From assembly GCF_023242475.1 (NCBI RefSeq), contig NZ_JALJFG010000028.1, forward strand, positions 1 to 64,000: a stretch of DNA of 64,000 nucleotides. The letters run 5' to 3'. Shown here piece after piece: positions 61,212 through 64,000 of the stretch. This DNA comes from Pseudomonas sp. MWU15-20650 (GTDB taxonomy: Bacteria; Pseudomonadota; Gammaproteobacteria; Pseudomonadales; Pseudomonadaceae). Position numbers and translations under genes: made by a program. The first letter of the stretch is position 1, and each line of letters starts with the position of its first letter. The notes beneath the pieces are model-generated. The model was not told the DNA's origin. It made no database searches and saw only the letters and a list, made by a program, of their open reading frames with translations.

Positions 61212-62891
61212 ATGCGTCTGAGCCTCAAGGCCAAAGTCCTGTCCCTCGCCGTAGTGCCGGTGTTGTTGTTTGCCGTGGTCATCAGCCTGACCATCCTGTG
61301 GATTCTCGAGGGCCAGGCGCGCAACGAAGTGGATGAAACCCGCCAGCGCCTGCTCAACGACGCCAAGGCCACCCTGCAAAGTTATGTCGAGGTGGCCATG
61401 ACCACCATCAAGCCGTTGTACGACGCGGCAGCCCCGGGCGACAGCGCTGCGCGGGCACAGGTGGTCAAGTTGCTGTCCAACACAAGCTATGGCAAGGACG
61501 GTTACTTCTTCGGCTACGACTCCGAGACCATCCGCCTGTTCAAGGGCAACAGCCCGGACGGCGTGGGCAAAAGCTTCAAGGACAACCGTGACCCCAACGG
61601 GGTCTACGTCAACCGAGACCTGGTCAAGGTCGGCAAGGACGGCACCCACTATCTGCAATACAGTTCGACCCAGCCGGGGCAGACCGAACTGGTGCCCAAG
61701 CTCGGCTACACCGAATACCTGCCCAAGTGGGACATGGTGATCGGTACGTCGGTGAACCTGGATGGCATCGAGGCCCAGGTGGCGATGGTTGAGGCCGAGG
61801 TCGAGCAGCGCATGGAGGGCGTACTGTTGAGCATTCTTGGCGTGGCCATCGTGGTGCTGCTGGTGATTGCTGCCGTCGGCATGGTGGTCGCCAATACCAT
61901 CTTGCGCCCACTGAACTTGATGAAGGCCAGCCTCGACGACATTGCCGCGGGAGAAGGCGATTTGACCCGCCGCCTGGCCATCACCAGTCAGGACGAATTG
62001 GGCGACCTGGCCGGTGCGTTCAACCGGTTCGTCGACAAGATCCATGGCTTGGTGCGCCAGATCACCGAAATGACCGCCCAACTCACCGGGCTGGTGAGTC
62101 AGGTGTCCGACCAGGCCCAGCGCTCCGAGCAAGCCATGGAGCGCCAGCGTCACGAGACCGACCAGGTCGCGACCGCGATCAACGAAATGTCTTCTGCTGC
62201 GCAAGAAGTGGCGCGCAGTGCCCAGGGCGCCGCCGTCGCCGCGCAACAGACCGACGCCGAGGGCCAGGCTGCCAAACGTGTGGTGGACGGCAGCATCGCG
62301 CAGATTCATGCGCTGGTGAACGATATCCGCAGCAGTGGCGTGTCCCTCGACAGCCTGCAGCAGGATGTGTCGTCGATTGTCAGCGTGCTCGGCGTGATCC
62401 GCTCCATCGCCGAACAAACCAACCTGCTCGCCCTCAACGCCGCGATTGAAGCTGCGCGGGCAGGGGAGGCCGGGCGCGGGTTTGCCGTAGTCGCCGATGA
62501 AGTGCGCGCCTTGGCCAGTCGCACCCAAACCAGCACCCAGGAAATCCAGGGCATGATCGACCGCCTGCAAAAGGGCACCGTGGCCGCCGTGGATGCGATG
62601 CGCCGCTCCAGCGATGCGGGCGACGGTACCTCGGCACAGGCGAACGAAGCCGGGGCTTCGTTGGACACCATGGCCCAGTTGATCGGTACCATCAACTCGA
62701 TGAACGCGCAGATTGCCAGCGCCGCTGAAGAGCAGACCGCCGTGGCCGAAGAGATCAACCGCAGTGTGCATCAGATTGCCGTGGCGGTAGACAGCGTGGC
62801 GGACGAGACCCAACTGGGTGCCCAGACGTCTCGCAGCCTGGCGGATTTGGGCCAGCGCCTGGGGCAGTTGGTCGGTCAGTTCAGGATCTAG
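61212..62891 (+). CDS. methyl-accepting chemotaxis protein, CtpM-like (sCACHE)
   Basis: A 559-residue chemoreceptor with helices at about 9-31 and 205-225. A compact single-CACHE sensor between them carries the YGKDGYFFGYD motif. HAMP and a full cytoplasmic signalling domain follow (EQTNLLALNAAIEAARAGE). The size and the tandem with the PA2653-like transporter match P. aeruginosa CtpM (PA2652), a malate receptor. The ligand is inferred. An AGAGAG ribosome-binding site precedes ATG 61212. It is convergent with the U32 gene, with one base between stops. Confidence 0.9.
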   Translation: MRLSLKAKVLSLAVVPVLLFAVVISLTILWILEGQARNEVDETRQRLLNDAKATLQSYVEVAMTTIKPLYDAAAPGDSAARAQVVKLLSNTSYGKDGYFFGYDSETIRLFKGNSPDGVGKSFKDNRDPNGVYVNRDLVKVGKDGTHYLQYSSTQPGQTELVPKLGYTEYLPKWDMVIGTSVNLDGIEAQVAMVEAEVEQRMEGVLLSILGVAIVVLLVIAAVGMVVANTILRPLNLMKASLDDIAAGEGDLTRRLAITSQDELGDLAGAFNRFVDKIHGLVRQITEMTAQLTGLVSQVSDQAQRSEQAMERQRHETDQVATAINEMSSAAQEVARSAQGAAVAAQQTDAEGQAAKRVVDGSIAQIHALVNDIRSSGVSLDSLQQDVSSIVSVLGVIRSIAEQTNLLALNAAIEAARAGEAGRGFAVVADEVRALASRTQTSTQEIQGMIDRLQKGTVAAVDAMRRSSDAGDGTSAQANEAGASLDTMAQLIGTINSMNAQIASAAEEQTAVAEEINRSVHQIAVAVDSVADETQLGAQTSRSLADLGQRLGQLVGQFRI

Positions 62892-62892
62892 T

Positions 62893-64000
62893 TCAGAGGT
62901 CGCGCATCAGCAGGCCGAAGCGCAGGTCCATCTCGCCCGGCAGGGGCACATACACTGTGTGCCCATCTCCCGGCGCCACCTCGACGGCTTCGCCCTTGGT
63001 GTTGTGCAGCGCGGCCAGGTCAAAGTGGAAGTTGCCGGCGGGCGTCATCAATTCCAGATGATCACCCACGCCGAAGCGGTTCTTCACCTTGACCTCGGCC
63101 AACTCGCCTCGGCGCTCACCGGTCAGTTCCCCGACAAACTGCTGACGTTCGGAGACTGAACTGCCGTGCTGGTAGTTCTGGTATTCGTCGTGCACATGGC
63201 GGCGCAGGAAACCTTCGGTGTAGCCGCGCTGGGCCAGGGATTCGAGGTTGTTCATCAAGCTGCGATCAAAGGCGCGCCCGGCCACCGCATCATCAATGGC
63301 CTGGCGATACACCTGGGTGGTGCGCGCGCAGTAGAAGTGGGATTTGGTGCGGCCCTCGATCTTCAACGAATGCACGCCCATTTGGGCCAGGCGCTCCACA
63401 TGCTGCACCGCGCGCAGGTCCTTGGCGTTCATGATGTAGGTGCCGTGCTCGTCTTCGAAGGCGGGCATTTGCTCTTCGGGGCGGTTGGCTTCCTGCAACA
63501 GGAACACTTGGTCGGTTGGGGTACCGATACCGAGCGTTGGCTGATACGCCTGGACGATGTCGCCCGTCGTATTTTCCACTGCCGGCGTCGCCTGGTATTT
63601 CCAGCGGCACGCGTTGGTGCAGGTGCCCTGGTTGGCATCACGCTTGTTCATGTAACCCGACAGCAGGCAGCGCCCGGAATAGGCCATGCACAGGGCACCG
63701 TGCACAAATACTTCCAGCTCCATCGTCGGCACTTGCTGGCGGATTTCACCGATCTCTTCCAGCGACAGTTCGCGCGACAGAATCACCCGGCCAATACCCT
63801 GTTGTTGCCAGAATTGCACGCTGGCCCAGTTCACCGTGTTGGCCTGTACCGACAGGTGGATCGGCATTTGCGGGAAATGCCGGCGCACCCACATGATCAG
63901 CCCGGGGTCGGACATGATCAGCGCATCCGGGCCCATGGCGATCACCGGGGCCAGGTCCTTGGGGAAGGTTTTCAGCTTGGCGTTGTGCGGCGCGATGTTC
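62893..64000 (-). CDS. yegQ: U32 peptidase-family protein, YegQ/TrhP-like (5' end beyond window)
   Basis: The C-terminal 369 residues of a U32 family protein; the frame is open to the right edge, so the start lies outside. The U32 signature is ELEVFVHGALCMAYSGRCLL, with four cysteines (the two here and two in NQGTCTNACRW) that hold the cofactor or cluster site of this family. YegQ/TrhP-type members take part in 5-hydroxyuridine formation at tRNA position 34 rather than proteolysis. The C-terminal beta domain is complete. Assignment to YegQ over other U32 types is by overall pattern. Confidence 0.88.
   Translation of the reverse strand, partial: NIAPHNAKLKTFPKDLAPVIAMGPDALIMSDPGLIMWVRRHFPQMPIHLSVQANTVNWASVQFWQQQGIGRVILSRELSLEEIGEIRQQVPTMELEVFVHGALCMAYSGRCLLSGYMNKRDANQGTCTNACRWKYQATPAVENTTGDIVQAYQPTLGIGTPTDQVFLLQEANRPEEQMPAFEDEHGTYIMNAKDLRAVQHVERLAQMGVHSLKIEGRTKSHFYCARTTQVYRQAIDDAVAGRAFDRSLMNNLESLAQRGYTEGFLRRHVHDEYQNYQHGSSVSERQQFVGELTGERRGELAEVKVKNRFGVGDHLELMTPAGNFHFDLAALHNTKGEAVEVAPGDGHTVYVPLPGEMDLRFGLLMRDL

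Noticed and set aside
60990..62813. 607-codon minus-strand frame opposite the CtpM-like receptor
   Set aside because: Antisense artefact; the chemoreceptor on the plus strand is complete with its signalling tip.
1..64000. CRISPR arrays, tRNA/rRNA genes, insertion sequences, prophage genes
   Set aside because: No regularly spaced direct repeats, cloverleaf sequences, transposases, integrases or phage structural genes were recognised on either strand by reading.

Overview
The window looks like the chromosome of a Pseudomonas of the P. fluorescens group. It is GC-rich, with tightly coupled operons and fluorescens-type REP hairpins. The gene set is characteristic: a complete psl exopolysaccharide operon, fecIRA, inhA with a GlxA-type regulator, codBA, and a block (bqsRS/carRS, a TlpQ-like and a CtpM-like chemoreceptor around a transporter) that matches the PA2652-PA2657 region of P. 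aeruginosa as I remember it. No rRNA, tRNA, CRISPR array, insertion sequence or prophage was seen.

Layout. 1-7.4 kb: a PBP2-type transpeptidase outside the usual rod operon, a GFA-family protein, an SRPBCC protein, DNA polymerase II (polB), a decayed acetyltransferase, a glutathione S-transferase and a secreted DUF4174-type protein. 7.4-22.8 kb, minus strand: twelve genes in exactly the order pslA-pslL, nearly all overlapping or separated by a few bases. They form a Wzx/Wzy-type pathway: PslA primes the lipid carrier, PslB makes GDP-mannose, PslC/F/H/I are glycosyltransferases, PslJ and PslK are the likely polymerase and flippase, PslD and PslE export, PslG is a glycoside hydrolase and PslL an acyltransferase. 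23-32 kb: isonitrile hydratase and regulator, GH15 hydrolase with an SDR, an NAD-dependent epimerase/reductase divergent from a LysR regulator and alpha/beta hydrolase, an FMN reductase, and two gene remnants. 32-38.6 kb: a secreted GH3 beta-glucosidase and a ferric-citrate-type sigma/anti-sigma/TonB receptor set.

38.6-41.2 kb is the most striking region. Three small genes of unknown function each carry a textbook hrp box (GGAACC-N15/16-CCACNNA), the promoter of the type III secretion sigma factor HrpL/RspL. The first and third proteins share a two-fold repeat resembling the repeats of HrpF/NolX-type secreted proteins. No hrp/rsp structural gene is in the window, so this looks like an orphan island of candidate type III substrates.

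41.2-49.9 kb: an MFS transporter, a DapF-fold protein that has lost both catalytic cysteines, and a type VI secretion cassette: vgrG, DUF4123 adaptor, lipoprotein (probable immunity) and class-3 lipase effector. 49.9-64 kb: cytosine deaminase and permease, Nudix hydrolase, queD, a patatin-like phospholipase, a PepSY protein with the bqsRS/carRS two-component system behind a near-perfect BqsR box, two chemoreceptors flanking a transporter, and a U32 peptidase-family gene running off the right edge.
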